The position numbers were made by a program, and so were the translations under genes. The notes under the pieces are model-generated. The model had not been told where the DNA came from. It did not search any database and worked only from the letters and a program-made list of their open reading frames with translations. Positions 17,459 through 26,121 of a stretch of DNA of 64,000 nucleotides are shown here, in pieces (within the stretch, counting starts at the first letter, position 1; each line of letters starts with the position of its first letter). The DNA is from Pseudomonas bijieensis (GTDB lineage Bacteria > Pseudomonadota > Gammaproteobacteria > Pseudomonadales > Pseudomonadaceae), in the NCBI RefSeq assembly GCF_013347965.1, contig NZ_CP048810.1, positions 992,001 through 1,056,000 on the forward strand, read 5' to 3'.

Positions 17459-18022
17459 ATGTCCGGGCTTGAACTGTTTGCCGCAGCCCTCGGCGTGATC
17501 GCTGTCTGGTTGACCGTCAAGCAGAACCCCTGGTGCTGGCCGATCGGCCTGGTCATGGTGCTGCTGTACAGCTGGATCTTTTTCGAGGTGAAGTTGTATT
17601 CGGACATGCTGCTGCAGGTTGTCTACGCGGTGTTGCAACTCTACGGCTGGTGGCAATGGACTCGTGCCGGGCACAATCATGATGGACGCCAGGTCACTCG
17701 CCTCGGTGGGCCGTCGGTGTTGCTCGGCTTGGCTATCGGCGCAGCAGGCAGCCTGTTGTTGGGCGCCGCCATGGCTCACTGGACCGACGCCGCCCAACCC
17801 TGGCTCGATGCCGCACTCACCGGCTTCAGCCTCGTGGCCCAATGGTGGATGGCGCAAAAACGCGTGCAATGCTGGCCGCTGTGGATCGCCCTGGATGTGA
17901 TTTTCGTCGGCCTGTTCATCTATAAGGGCTTGCACCTGACCGCCGCACTCTACGCCCTGTTCACCCTGCTGGCCGTGCAAGGCTGGCGGGAATGGCGCGC
18001 CGACCCGGCCCTGCGCGCATGA
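17459..18022 (+). CDS. pnuC: Nicotinamide riboside transporter
   Basis: 187-residue membrane protein of the PnuC family, which takes up nicotinamide riboside by facilitated diffusion coupled to intracellular phosphorylation. Features are the N-terminal LGVIAVWLTVKQNPWCWPIGLV, the WQWTRAG segment and the C-terminal LWIALDVIFVGLFIYKGLHLTAALYALFTLLAVQGWREW, about seven membrane segments in all. ATG 17459 has CAAGGAACCGCC upstream; earlier in-frame codons lie in REP sequence. The stop overlaps the next gene's ATG by four bases, coupling it to the kinase it depends on. Confidence 0.93.
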   Translation: MSGLELFAAALGVIAVWLTVKQNPWCWPIGLVMVLLYSWIFFEVKLYSDMLLQVVYAVLQLYGWWQWTRAGHNHDGRQVTRLGGPSVLLGLAIGAAGSLLLGAAMAHWTDAAQPWLDAALTGFSLVAQWWMAQKRVQCWPLWIALDVIFVGLFIYKGLHLTAALYALFTLLAVQGWREWRADPALRA

Positions 18023-18543
18023 AGGTAATAGTGCTGACCGGCCCGGAATCCAGCGGCAAGAGCTGGCTGGCGACGCAATTGCAGGAACACTTTGGTGGCG
18101 TGCGGGTGGATGAATACGTGCGCCACTTCATGGAACAGACCCAGCGTGATACTTGCCTGGCTGACATCACCAACATCGCCGCCGGCCAACTGGCCTGGGA
18201 AGATGAAGCACGTGCCCGCCGGCCGGCGCTGTTGATCCTCGATACTCACCTGTTGAGCAACATCCTCTGGAGCCAGACCCTGTTCGGCGACTGTCCGGCC
18301 TGGCTTGAGCCGGCCCTGCTGGCCCGCCATTACGACTTGCACCTGCTGCTGCGCCCCGAGCAGGTGGAATGGACCGACGACGGTTTGCGTTGCCAGCCCG
18401 AACTGGAAGAGCGGCAGGCGTTTTTTGAAGCGATCGAGGCCTGGCTGAGCCGACATCGGCAACCTTTGCAGGTCATTCACGGCAATTGGGCGCAACGCCA
18501 ACAGCAAGTGTTCGCAGCCGTTGCCCACCTGCTTGAAGCCTGA
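18019..18543 (+). CDS. NadR-like ribosylnicotinamide kinase (AAA/P-loop)
   Basis: 174-residue P-loop protein related to the C-terminal kinase domain of NadR: Walker A LTGPESSGKSWLA at the N-terminus, DEYVRHFME, and the Walker-B-like LLILDTHLLSNILW. It should phosphorylate nicotinamide riboside to NMN, trapping what PnuC imports. The NMN adenylyltransferase and regulatory HTH parts of full NadR are absent. Overlap with pnuC (ATGA) supports the shared pathway. GTGATC-type dyad bases follow the stop. Confidence 0.85.
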   Translation: MKVIVLTGPESSGKSWLATQLQEHFGGVRVDEYVRHFMEQTQRDTCLADITNIAAGQLAWEDEARARRPALLILDTHLLSNILWSQTLFGDCPAWLEPALLARHYDLHLLLRPEQVEWTDDGLRCQPELEERQAFFEAIEAWLSRHRQPLQVIHGNWAQRQQQVFAAVAHLLEA

Positions 18544-18865
18544 TCACAAGGGTGATCTGTTCCATTCCTGAAACAACGGCGTCGCACCAAACCCGGATCC
18601 AAAGCCGCTTCGCGCGATTGTCATCAAGACTGTCAAGCTTGTGAAACACCCGCCTAAAAGCCTGGATCCAGAGCCCTGGGACAGTAAATGACCGATTAGT
18701 CACCATGTACCTTGTCTCAGCGCTGAAACAGGCTTCTTCCCAGGCATCTCGGCCATTAATACAAGTCATTGAATTAAAAGGTATTAAAAAAACCGGCACA
18801 ACACCTGCTCTTCCCACTTCGCAACGCTGGACCAGGGCCAGCCCACCGAAGAAGGAACCGATGCC
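18544..18865. other. Fap operon upstream region
   Basis: No convincing gene. The first part has a short dyad GATCAC-aagg-GTGATC at the NR-kinase stop. The second half is AT-rich (about 18750-18792) and precedes a candidate sigma-54 promoter, as expected for a regulatory region with activator or IHF contacts. Confidence 0.5.
18794..18808 (+). promoter_or_regulatory. Candidate sigma-54 promoter of the fap operon
   Basis: CGGCAC-AACAC-CTGC matches TGGCAC-N5-TTGC with GG (18795-18796) and GC (18807-18808) at the required 12-base offset; two positions differ from consensus. It is about 58 bases before the fapA start. A sigma-54-dependent activator gene closes the same cluster. Inferred. Confidence 0.5.
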
Positions 18866-19312
18866 GTGGGGACTTTCGAAAGAAGTTTGACCTGTCTGTT
18901 GTTGATCGGCTGCGCCGCCAGCGCAACGCTCAGCTTGCCAGCGCGGGCCGAGGGCAACGGCGTCATTGTGCTCACCCGTGACGTGCAGCCCATTGCAATC
19001 GGTCGCAACGGTGGCAAAGACCCCTACCCGACCACTGTCAATGCCAACCCCTCCGAACGCATCAACCAGGCGACCGCCAGCACCGAACTGAGCGATGGCG
19101 AGTTCGCCAGCGTGGCCAGCGGTTCGTCGATCCGCAACATCGTCACCCCGAACACCGGTGTGCAAGGCCTGAACGTCGTGACCAACCCCAACGGCATGCC
19201 GGGCATGAGTGCCGGCCACGGTGGTGGTAGCGGCGGCGCGATCTCCGGCACCATCAACCGCTCGCTCAGTTCCGGCCTGGCTCCGTTGGGTCGGTTGGCG
19301 GGAGGCCAGTGA
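18866..19312 (+). CDS. fapA: Fap amyloid system protein FapA
   Basis: 148-residue secreted protein, first gene of the functional amyloid operon. A signal peptide (LTCLLLIGCAASATLSLPARA) leads to a mature part rich in Gly, Ser, Asn and Thr (NPSERINQATASTELSDGEFAS, GHGGGSGGAISG). FapA is known to influence the FapB/FapC composition of the fibre and is proposed to act as a chaperone-like factor. GTG 18866 is chosen because GAAGGAACC lies upstream and the preceding ATG 18861 runs into an early stop. The gene ends one base before fapB. Confidence 0.85.
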   Translation: MGTFERSLTCLLLIGCAASATLSLPARAEGNGVIVLTRDVQPIAIGRNGGKDPYPTTVNANPSERINQATASTELSDGEFASVASGSSIRNIVTPNTGVQGLNVVTNPNGMPGMSAGHGGGSGGAISGTINRSLSSGLAPLGRLAGGQ

Positions 19313-19313
19313 C

Positions 19314-19907
19314 ATGAAGCCCGCCCTGTTTCTCCTCGCCCTGCTCATGCTTTCCCTGCTCAGCTCTTTCAACGTATTTGCCGATTCGGGTGTTGCGGTG
19401 ATCAGTAGCGCCAACCTGCAGGATTCCGGCAGCCATTACACCGGCAACTTCAACGTCAACCAGGCGGCCGGCGACCAGACCCAGCAGACCAACACCCGAG
19501 CCATCGCCATCGGCAGCCACGCCCAGGCCAGCACCCATGTGCAACAACGCGTCGACACGCCGGCCAACCCGTCCATGAACGCCACCGCCCGCATCGGCGG
19601 CCAATCCTTTACCAACGGCAACGGTGTGCTGGGCGTCAACCAGTCCGCCGGGGCCAACAACCAGATGGCCAATGTCATGCGAGTGGGCATCAATGCCCAT
19701 CCGCAGAGCATTGACGACAGCGCCCTGTCTCAACAGAACGTGGCGTTGCTACCGAACTCAGGAGCAACTGGCGCCCCAACCGGCAGTCGCCAGGTCGTTA
19801 CCAGCGACCAGGCCTTCACCGGCAGCCGAGGGGTCATCCAGGTGAACCAGAGTGCCGGGGTGGGGAACCGCATGGCCAACACCCTGAGCATCCGGGTCGC
19901 TGATTGA
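19314..19907 (+). CDS. fapB: Minor amyloid subunit / nucleator FapB
   Basis: 197 aa with signal peptide (MKPALFLLALLMLSLLSSFNVFADS). The mature protein holds three amyloid-type imperfect repeats recognisable by the cores GNFNVNQAAGDQTQQTN, GVLGVNQSAGANNQMAN and GVIQVNQSAGVGNRMAN, separated by linkers. Such Asn/Gln/Gly repeats resemble those of FapC, and FapB is regarded as the nucleator and minor fibre component. RBS GGGAGGCC precedes ATG 19314. Spacing to fapA is one base. Confidence 0.92.
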   Translation: MKPALFLLALLMLSLLSSFNVFADSGVAVISSANLQDSGSHYTGNFNVNQAAGDQTQQTNTRAIAIGSHAQASTHVQQRVDTPANPSMNATARIGGQSFTNGNGVLGVNQSAGANNQMANVMRVGINAHPQSIDDSALSQQNVALLPNSGATGAPTGSRQVVTSDQAFTGSRGVIQVNQSAGVGNRMANTLSIRVAD

Positions 19908-19966
19908 CCCGGAGGCTACATAAGAAAGTACTGACACTTAACCAACGACAAGCAAGGAGAAACACC

Positions 19967-20944
19967 ATGAAACCTACAATGGCACTCAAACCATTGGTTT
20001 TCGCTCTCGCCGCTGTCATGGCAATGGCTGCGCAGGCTGGAGGAAACGACAACGGGCACGGTAATGGTCATGGCCACCATGGTCCTAAAGGCCCAACGTG
20101 GGAAGAACAGCTTTCCATCAACGCCAGCGCGATGGCTACCGTGATGGATGAGCAGAACAGCGACGGCAACGAGGTGCTCAACCAGGGTACTAAAAACACC
20201 GCCGAAGCCACCGACTCCCTCAATGGCAGCAACGGCAACATGGGGGCCAACATCGCCGCCGGCGACGGTAACCAACAAGACAACGCCGCAGCGCTGGCGA
20301 CCGCTGACGAAAGCTTCATCTTCGGCTCGGCTGTCGCCGCCTCAAGTGCCACGCAAACCAATACCAACAACTATGTAAAAAACAACTCGACCCACAACAA
20401 CGCCTCGCTCACCAATGCGGGCAACAACGGCTCCGGCAACATCGGCATCAACGTGACCGCCGGTAACTTCAACCAACAGAAAAACAACCTGGCCATCGCC
20501 GTATCGGGTGGCCGTGTCGCACAGGCCTCTGCCGAGGCCAATCAGTCCTCCACAGGCCTGGTGGTCGACAACAAAGGCGTGCGGACCTACAAAACCGACA
20601 CCCTTACCAGCACCTCCAGCGCTTCCGGCACCTTCAAGGCCAAAGGCACCGGCACCGTCGAGGATGACGGCCATGGCGGATGGGGCAACAAAGGTGGCTA
20701 CGGTGGCGGTCACGATGACGACAAGTTCAAGTTCTCCGCCGTGGGTACTTTCGAACTGTCCGGCACCAACACCCAGCAAGTGCTGACCCGCGACGGCTGG
20801 AAAAACCCTGTGCTCAACAACGCCACCATGACCAACTCCATGAACGGCTTCTCCGGTAACGGCGGCGCCAACGTGTCGGCGGGCGTGGGCAACCAGCAGA
20901 GCAACTCGCTCTCCATCGCTGCCGGCTGCAGGGCTTGCATGTAA
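19967..20944 (+). CDS. fapC: Major functional amyloid subunit FapC
   Basis: 325 aa from ATG 19967 (RBS AAGGAGAAACACC, the best in the operon). A signal peptide ends near AMAAQAGG, followed by a Gly/His-rich stretch. Three amyloid repeats end in the related cores MGANIAAGDGNQQDN, IGINVTAGNFNQQKN and GGANVSAGVGNQQSN, separated by two linkers; the second, long linker contains a Gly/Asp/His-rich section (DDGHGGWGNKGGYGGGHDDD). The extreme C-terminus CRACM holds the CxxC typical of FapC. This is the bulk biofilm fibre. A REP-type hairpin immediately follows and may reduce expression of the downstream export genes. Confidence 0.94.
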   Translation: MKPTMALKPLVFALAAVMAMAAQAGGNDNGHGNGHGHHGPKGPTWEEQLSINASAMATVMDEQNSDGNEVLNQGTKNTAEATDSLNGSNGNMGANIAAGDGNQQDNAAALATADESFIFGSAVAASSATQTNTNNYVKNNSTHNNASLTNAGNNGSGNIGINVTAGNFNQQKNNLAIAVSGGRVAQASAEANQSSTGLVVDNKGVRTYKTDTLTSTSSASGTFKAKGTGTVEDDGHGGWGNKGGYGGGHDDDKFKFSAVGTFELSGTNTQQVLTRDGWKNPVLNNATMTNSMNGFSGNGGANVSAGVGNQQSNSLSIAAGCRACM

Positions 20945-20969
20945 AAAGTACCACTGCGGGGGTAGTTGC

Positions 20970-21020
20970 CCTGTGGGAGCAAGCTTTGCTCCCACAGGCT
21001 CGCTCCCACAGGGGCCTTTT
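20970..21020 (+). repeat. REP hairpin with T-tract between fapC and fapD
   Basis: CTGTGGGAGCAA-GCT-TTGCTCCCACAG forms a 12-bp stem. A second GCTCCCACAGG copy can pair with the same left arm and is followed by GGCCTTTTT. It could stabilise the fapC message or partly terminate transcription before fapD. Confidence 0.7.
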
Positions 21021-21048
21021 TCCAGGGTTCCCACCAGGCGTATCGATC

Positions 21049-21729
21049 ATGCGTGTCACTGCTGTTTCACTGCTGCTCTGCATGGCCTGCGTGGCCGAAG
21101 CGGCGCAGATACCAGTCGCCGCCCTGCCTGGCGGCATGCTGGTCTACAAACCGGTGCAAAGCATACGCGAGCGCAAGTTCAGCGACATCGTCGAGCAGAA
21201 AACCGATTTCAGTTGCGGCGCCGCCGCGCTGGCCACGGTGCTGCGCCAGGCCTATTGGCTGGACGTCGATGAAGAGCACGTCATCAAAGGCATGCTGGTC
21301 AATGCCGACCAGGATCTGGTCCGTACCCAAGGGTTTTCCATGCTGGACATGAAGCGCTACGTGGAAGCCATCGGCATGCGAGCCCGAGGCTACCGGATAC
21401 CGCCAGAGAAACTCGAAGCGGTGACGATCCCGGTGGTGGTCCTGATGGAAATCCGCGGCTACAAGCACTTCGTGGTGTTGCAGCGGGCCGACAAGCAATG
21501 GGTCTACATCGGCGACCCGGTTCTGGGCCACAAGCGCTACGCCCACGATGATTTCGTCAAAGGCTGGAACGGCATCGTCTTTGCGATCGTCGGCCCCGGC
21601 TATGACAAGACCAATACGCTGCGCAACCCTCCGCAACCACTGACGGCACGTAACAAACTGGACGGGTTCAACCCGGTCAGGGATGCAGAACTGATGGATT
21701 TCGGCTTCATACAGAGCGACTTCTTTTAA
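21049..21729 (+). CDS. fapD: Fap-associated C39 peptidase FapD
   Basis: 226-residue periplasmic C39-family cysteine peptidase with a signal peptide (VSLLLCMACVAEAA). The catalytic triad is visible: Cys56 in DFSCGAAALATVL, His140 in RGYKHFVVL and Asp156 in IGDPVLG. It is needed for Fap export or processing; the substrate is not settled. ATG 21049 gives the signal peptide directly; earlier in-frame codons run back through the REP element, so the longer form is rejected. Confidence 0.92.
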   Translation: MRVTAVSLLLCMACVAEAAQIPVAALPGGMLVYKPVQSIRERKFSDIVEQKTDFSCGAAALATVLRQAYWLDVDEEHVIKGMLVNADQDLVRTQGFSMLDMKRYVEAIGMRARGYRIPPEKLEAVTIPVVVLMEIRGYKHFVVLQRADKQWVYIGDPVLGHKRYAHDDFVKGWNGIVFAIVGPGYDKTNTLRNPPQPLTARNKLDGFNPVRDAELMDFGFIQSDFF

Positions 21730-21787
21730 TCGCCGACCAACTGCCAACATAAGTACAAAAAGGAGCAGGACGCTCCGGGAGCAGCAC

Positions 21788-22534
21788 ATGAAAACTTCAC
21801 ACTGGCTGTCGCTGGCCTGCCTGGCCGCGGCTGCCTCGGGCTATGCCCATGCCGGCTTCAAACCCATCGAAGTCAAGGACCAGGAGCTTGCCGAGCTGCG
21901 CGGTCGTTATGTCATGCCCGGCCGAGTCATCAGCTTCGGCATCGTCATGAGCAGTACCTGGCGCAACGCCAGCGGCGACCTGATCGGCGCCACCAGCACC
22001 ATGCAAATCCAGTCCGCCACCGTCAAACCCCAGTTTTATGTCTCCACCATCAAGCAGACCGGCAACGGCAGCGTCCCGGAACAGGGTAGCGGCAATATTA
22101 CCGGTGGCGCCGGCCTTGGCACGAGCCAGGGCGTGACCCAAAGCGTACGTGCCGCCGGCGACGGCAATACCGCCTACAACAACGTCAACATCAATGTGAG
22201 AGAGAGCAACCAGGCGCCCGCACTCGTGCCTTCCCAAGGTCAACTGCTGACCAAGGGCCAGACCATCAGCGGCAGCAACGCCGCCGGCAGTGTCGCGGTC
22301 ACCGCCACCGGCAGTGGTGTGCAAATGGCGATCCAGGCCAGCCATAACCAGGGCAGTACCCTGCAACAAGTGGCTCAAGGTGGTTTGCTGCAAAACACTC
22401 GCCTGCTGGGCAACAGCAACCTGGTCAACAACATGACGCAACTCAACGTGGTGCTGAACAATAACGGCGCCAGCGCCGGCGCACTGGACTGCAACCTGAC
22501 CCAACTGCGCGGCCTGCGTAACCTCGGTTATTGA
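21788..22534 (+). CDS. fapE: Fap fibre-associated protein FapE
   Basis: 248 aa with signal peptide ([22 protein letters not shown]). The mature part begins [35 protein letters not shown], a conserved FapE feature, and continues with Asn/Gln-rich beta-prone stretches ([41 protein letters not shown]). FapE is a minor fibre or cap component secreted with FapC. RBS AAGGAGCAGGA lies upstream of ATG 21788. Confidence 0.9.
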   Translation: MKTSHWLSLACLAAAASGYAHAGFKPIEVKDQELAELRGRYVMPGRVISFGIVMSSTWRNASGDLIGATSTMQIQSATVKPQFYVSTIKQTGNGSVPEQGSGNITGGAGLGTSQGVTQSVRAAGDGNTAYNNVNINVRESNQAPALVPSQGQLLTKGQTISGSNAAGSVAVTATGSGVQMAIQASHNQGSTLQQVAQGGLLQNTRLLGNSNLVNNMTQLNVVLNNNGASAGALDCNLTQLRGLRNLGY

Positions 22535-22580
22535 ACTACGCTGGTTTCCGATCATTGGGCAATTAGGGACGGCATATTTC

Positions 22581-23864
22581 ATGTATCGATCCGTATCGTT
22601 GCGCGCTGTGATGTGTTTAAGCACGTTGTTCCCGGCGACCGTGTTGCACGCGGCCCCGGATGCCGAAATAGAGGCCCTGAAACAGGAGCTTCTCGAGCTC
22701 AAGCAACGCTACGAGGTCCAACAGAAGGCCCTGGCGGTGCTCGAACAGCGGGTTCGCCAAGTGGAGGATCAACCCGCCGCTCCACCGCCCAAGCGCCTGG
22801 CCAAGTCCCCCGCCGACATGAAAGGCAACCAGACCGTGGCCGGCGGTGGCGCGGCAACGACCGGCGGCAGCGGCTATGGACAATCCCTGGCCGATGATTC
22901 CCAGCCGGCCCAGAGCGTCTCCAACCTCTATGACGAGGCCAGCGGTTTCTTCGGCGGCGGCAAATTCAGCTTCGAGACCGGCGTGACCTATTCGCGCTAC
23001 GACACGCGGCAACTGATCCTCAATGGTTTCCTGGCCCTGGACTCGATTTTCCTGGGCAACATCAACCTCGACCGGATCAAGGCCGACACCTGGACGCTGG
23101 ACCTCACCGGTCGCTACAACTTTGACAACCGCTGGCAGTTCGACCTCAACGTCCCGGTGGTCTACCGCGAATCCACGTACCAGTCAGGCGGCGCGAACAA
23201 CGGCGCAGCCGGCGTCACCAGCGAAGAAACCGTGACCCGCGACCCCACCATCGGTGACGTCAACTTCGGCATCGCCTACAAGTTCATGGATGAGTCGATC
23301 AACTACCCGGACGCGGTGGTCACCCTGCGGGTCAAGGCTCCAACCGGCAAGGACCCGTTCGGCATCAAGCTGCGTCAATCCCAGGCCAACACCAACCTGT
23401 TCGTGCCTGACGACCTGCCCACCGGCAATGGCGTGTGGTCGATCACCCCTGGGCTTTCGCTGGTCAAGACCTTCGACCCGGCCGTGTTATTCGGTACCCT
23501 TTCCTACACCCATAACTTCGAAGAATCGTTCGACGACATCAGTTCCACGGTCAACCAGAAAGTACCGGGCAAGGTGCGGATCGGCGACAGCTTCCAGCTC
23601 GGCGCGGGCATTGCCTTTGCCTTGAACGAGAAGATGAGCATGTCGTTCTCGGTCTCTGACCTGATCCAGAAGAAAAGCAAGCTCAAACAGGACGGCGGCG
23701 ACTGGGAATCGGTGGTCTCCAGCGACGCCAACGCCGGCTACTTCAACATCGGCATGACCGTCGCTGCCTCGGACAACCTGACCATCGTGCCCAACCTGTC
23801 CATCGGGTTGACTGACGATGCGCCGGATTTCAGCTTCAGCCTGAAATTCCCGTATTACTTCTAG
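22581..23864 (+). CDS. fapF: Fap outer-membrane export pore FapF
   Basis: 427 aa. After the signal peptide an N-terminal coiled coil ([23 protein letters not shown]...[10 protein letters not shown], about residues 26-65) trimerises the protein on the periplasmic side; a disordered linker and then a beta-barrel of alternating amphipathic strands follow, ending with an aromatic C-terminus (SLKFPYYF) as usual for outer-membrane proteins. It secretes the amyloid subunits. Last gene of the operon; a REPIN lies between it and the convergent activator gene. Confidence 0.93.
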   Translation: MYRSVSLRAVMCLSTLFPATVLHAAPDAEIEALKQELLELKQRYEVQQKALAVLEQRVRQVEDQPAAPPPKRLAKSPADMKGNQTVAGGGAATTGGSGYGQSLADDSQPAQSVSNLYDEASGFFGGGKFSFETGVTYSRYDTRQLILNGFLALDSIFLGNINLDRIKADTWTLDLTGRYNFDNRWQFDLNVPVVYRESTYQSGGANNGAAGVTSEETVTRDPTIGDVNFGIAYKFMDESINYPDAVVTLRVKAPTGKDPFGIKLRQSQANTNLFVPDDLPTGNGVWSITPGLSLVKTFDPAVLFGTLSYTHNFEESFDDISSTVNQKVPGKVRIGDSFQLGAGIAFALNEKMSMSFSVSDLIQKKSKLKQDGGDWESVVSSDANAGYFNIGMTVAASDNLTIVPNLSIGLTDDAPDFSFSLKFPYYF

Positions 23865-23892
23865 CGCAGGATGACGGTCTTGACACCGTACC

Positions 23893-23983
23893 CTGTGGGA
23901 GCGAGCCTGCTCGCGATAGCGGTAGATCAGTCATTTTAACTGTGACTGACACACCGCTATCGCGAGCAGGCTCGCTCCCACAA
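23893..23983. repeat. REPIN after fapF
   Basis: Two inverted REPs: CTGTGGGAGCGAGCCTGCTC ... GAGCAGGCTCGCTCCCACAA around about 30 bases, between the convergent fapF and activator genes. Confidence 0.9.
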
Positions 23984-24003
23984 GGAATCGTGCAGGGCTT
24001 GAG

Positions 24004-25330
24004 TCAGCGGATCTGATGCTTGTGCAGCAACCGATAGAACGTCGGCCGGGACACGCCCAGCACCCTCGCGGCCACGCTCAGGTTGTCGCTATGACGATTG
24101 AGCACATCGCTCAGGGCTTGGCGCTCGGCGCGGGTCTTGTAGTCCTCCAGCGTACCCATCGGGGCCGCCACGCCTTGGTGACTGGCCAGGCCGAGGTCCC
24201 GGGCCTCGATTTGTCGCCCCCTCGGCCAGCACCAAGCCGCGACGGACGCGGTTGGCCAATTCCCGCACATTGCCGGGCCAGTCATGCATGCCCATCGCCA
24301 CCAATGCATCGTCGCTGAAGCTGCGGGGGCGGCGGCCGGTTTCCCGGCTGTAGAAATGGGAAAAGTGGCTGGCGAGCATCGCCAGGTCGCCATGGCGTTC
24401 GCGCAGCGGCGCCATCACCACTTGCAACACATTCAGGCGGTAATACAGATCCTCGCGAAACCGCTTGTTCTCGATGGCCGCCTCAAGGTCCACATGGGTA
24501 GCCGCCAAAACTCGCACATCGACCGCAATCGGCTGGCTACCACCGACCCGCTCAATGTGTTTTTCCTGTAGAAAGCGCAGCAGGTTGGCCTGTAACTCCA
24601 ACGGCAGGTCGCCAATTTCATCGAGAAACAACGTGCCGCCGTGGGCCGCCTCGATCCGTCCGATCTTGCGTTGGTGAGCGCCAGTGAACGCGCCCTTCTC
24701 ATGCCCGAACAACTCGGACTGGATCAGGTGATCCGGGATGGCTCCGCAGTTGATGGCAATGAACGGCCGGTTACGCCGGTGAGACTGACAATGCAGGGTG
24801 CGCGCCACCAGCTCCTTGCCGGTACCGCTTTCGCCCCGGATCAACACCGGCGACTCGGCAGGCGCCAGCTTGCTCAACAATTTACGCAGCTCGCGAATCG
24901 GCTTGCTGTCGCCCAGCAGCTCATGTTCGGGCTGATCAATGTGGATCGAGCCCTGCCCCCGCAGGCGCGCCATGCCAAACGCCCGGCCCAGTGTCACCTG
25001 GACCCTGGACACGTCGAACGGCAAGGTATGGAAGTCGAAAAACCATTCGCAGACAAAATCACCGACGTTCTGCAGGCGCAACACTTCCTGGTTGAGCACG
25101 GCGATCCATTCGGTACCGCTGCGACTGATCAACTCCTTGACTGCTTCCGGGCGTTCCAGATGGAAGGGCTGCAACCGCAAAAGACCGACGTCACAGGTCC
25201 GATCGCCGGCGTGTTCGAGGGAGCAACTGTCCACATCCCAGCCAATGGTGCGCAAACCTGGCAACAAACGATGACAATCGTCGCAGGGATCAACCACGAG
25301 CAGACGACGTGACGTACTGGCTTCGATCAT
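24004..25330 (-). pseudogene. Sigma-54-dependent activator beside fap, one-base frameshift
   Basis: Bacterial enhancer-binding protein: a receiver-like N-terminal domain lacking an obvious phosphorylation site (LLVVDPCDDCHRLLPGL), AAA+ domain with Walker A GESGTGKE (residues 166-173), GAFTGA (213-218) and [11 protein letters not shown], and a Fis-type HTH (LSVAARVLGVSRPTFYRLL) ending in a second reading frame. The frames join if one G is removed from a run of five at 24217-24221; the repaired protein would have 441 aa. As given, translation loses the HTH. Start ATG 25330 has AAGGATCAGTC upstream. Its position and the sigma-54 promoter candidate before fapA suggest it activates fap. The frameshift may be a sequencing error (see findings). 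Confidence 0.85.
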
Positions 25331-25671
25331 GACTGATCCTTGGCGCCAAAATAAGGAAATATGATTAGAAACAGTCGTTTGGCAAACCTGCATGTAACAG
25401 TAGCAAGAAGTTGACGCCTCCTTGTATCAATTGATTATCGAAATCGCGTCAAAGTGGTTATAAGCGAGCGTTTCGTTAGTTGTCGCGCACCTGTTTCTTT
25501 CATGGCGCTTTCAAACAAAAGCCCAAAAGCCTGGTCTGAAAGAAAATCGAAATTTATTTAAATAATGTGTGACCCGCGTGCGGGTTCGGAACATCAGTAC
25601 AAGTAACCAGCCGCACGGTACGCCCAACCGACGGCACATCATTTGTTTGGGCACACTTAAGAGAAAACGCC
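25331..25671. other. Intergenic region between divergent activator and 88-aa gene
   Basis: AT-rich by local standards. A short dyad ACCCGC-GT-GCGGGT lies near 25569-25583. I see no ORF with a ribosome-binding site and no terminator; it presumably carries promoters for both divergent genes. Confidence 0.4.
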
Positions 25672-25938
25672 ATGAACGCCCCGCTCCGTATCAACGAAGC
25701 TCTTTTGATTGCCGACCGCGCATTCCGTCCTTTCCAATGCGTGGCCTGGGCTCCACAAGACGGCAACGGTGAACTCAGCCTGACCGTCATCGACCGTACC
25801 AATACTCATATTGGCCGCACCCAGATTCCGAGCAGCGCCTATACCGACCCGGTCCAACTGGCCGACCTGTTGAAACAGGCCCGTGCCGAACTGAGCCAGG
25901 AAGGCTACAAACTGCAATCCTGGTCGATGCCTGAATAA
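25672..25938 (+). CDS. Conserved hypothetical protein, 88 aa
   Basis: Small soluble acidic protein without signal peptide or membrane segment: MNAPLRINEALLIADRAFRPFQCVAWA, then an alternating strand region (GELSLTVIDRTNTHIGRTQIP) and a predicted amphipathic helix (DPVQLADLLKQARAELSQEGYKL). It resembles small proteins kept across Pseudomonas, but I cannot name a family. It is preceded by AAGAGAAAACGCC and followed by a hairpin (25948-25971), so it is probably monocistronic. Confidence 0.75.
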   Translation: MNAPLRINEALLIADRAFRPFQCVAWAPQDGNGELSLTVIDRTNTHIGRTQIPSSAYTDPVQLADLLKQARAELSQEGYKLQSWSMPE

Positions 25939-25947
25939 CGACCTGTA

Positions 25948-25971
25948 AAGCCTGTTATCGATTGCAGGCTT
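25948..25971 (+). terminator. Hairpin after the 88-aa gene
   Basis: AAGCCTG (25948-25954) and CAGGCTT (25965-25971) pair around a 10-base loop, 9 bases after the stop codon. There is no T-tract, so it is a weak terminator at best. Confidence 0.45.
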
Positions 25972-26121
25972 GGCTCTGGGTTGTAAAGCCATTGTTATGG
26001 CACGAATCGCCGCTGTATCTGTAGAACATGACAGTTGTGCGTTACCACATTCAGGGATTGAATGATGCCCTCATGCAGTCGTCGCCCTTTCGGGCCGGTC
26101 GATACGCAAGGAGAGGCAGGC

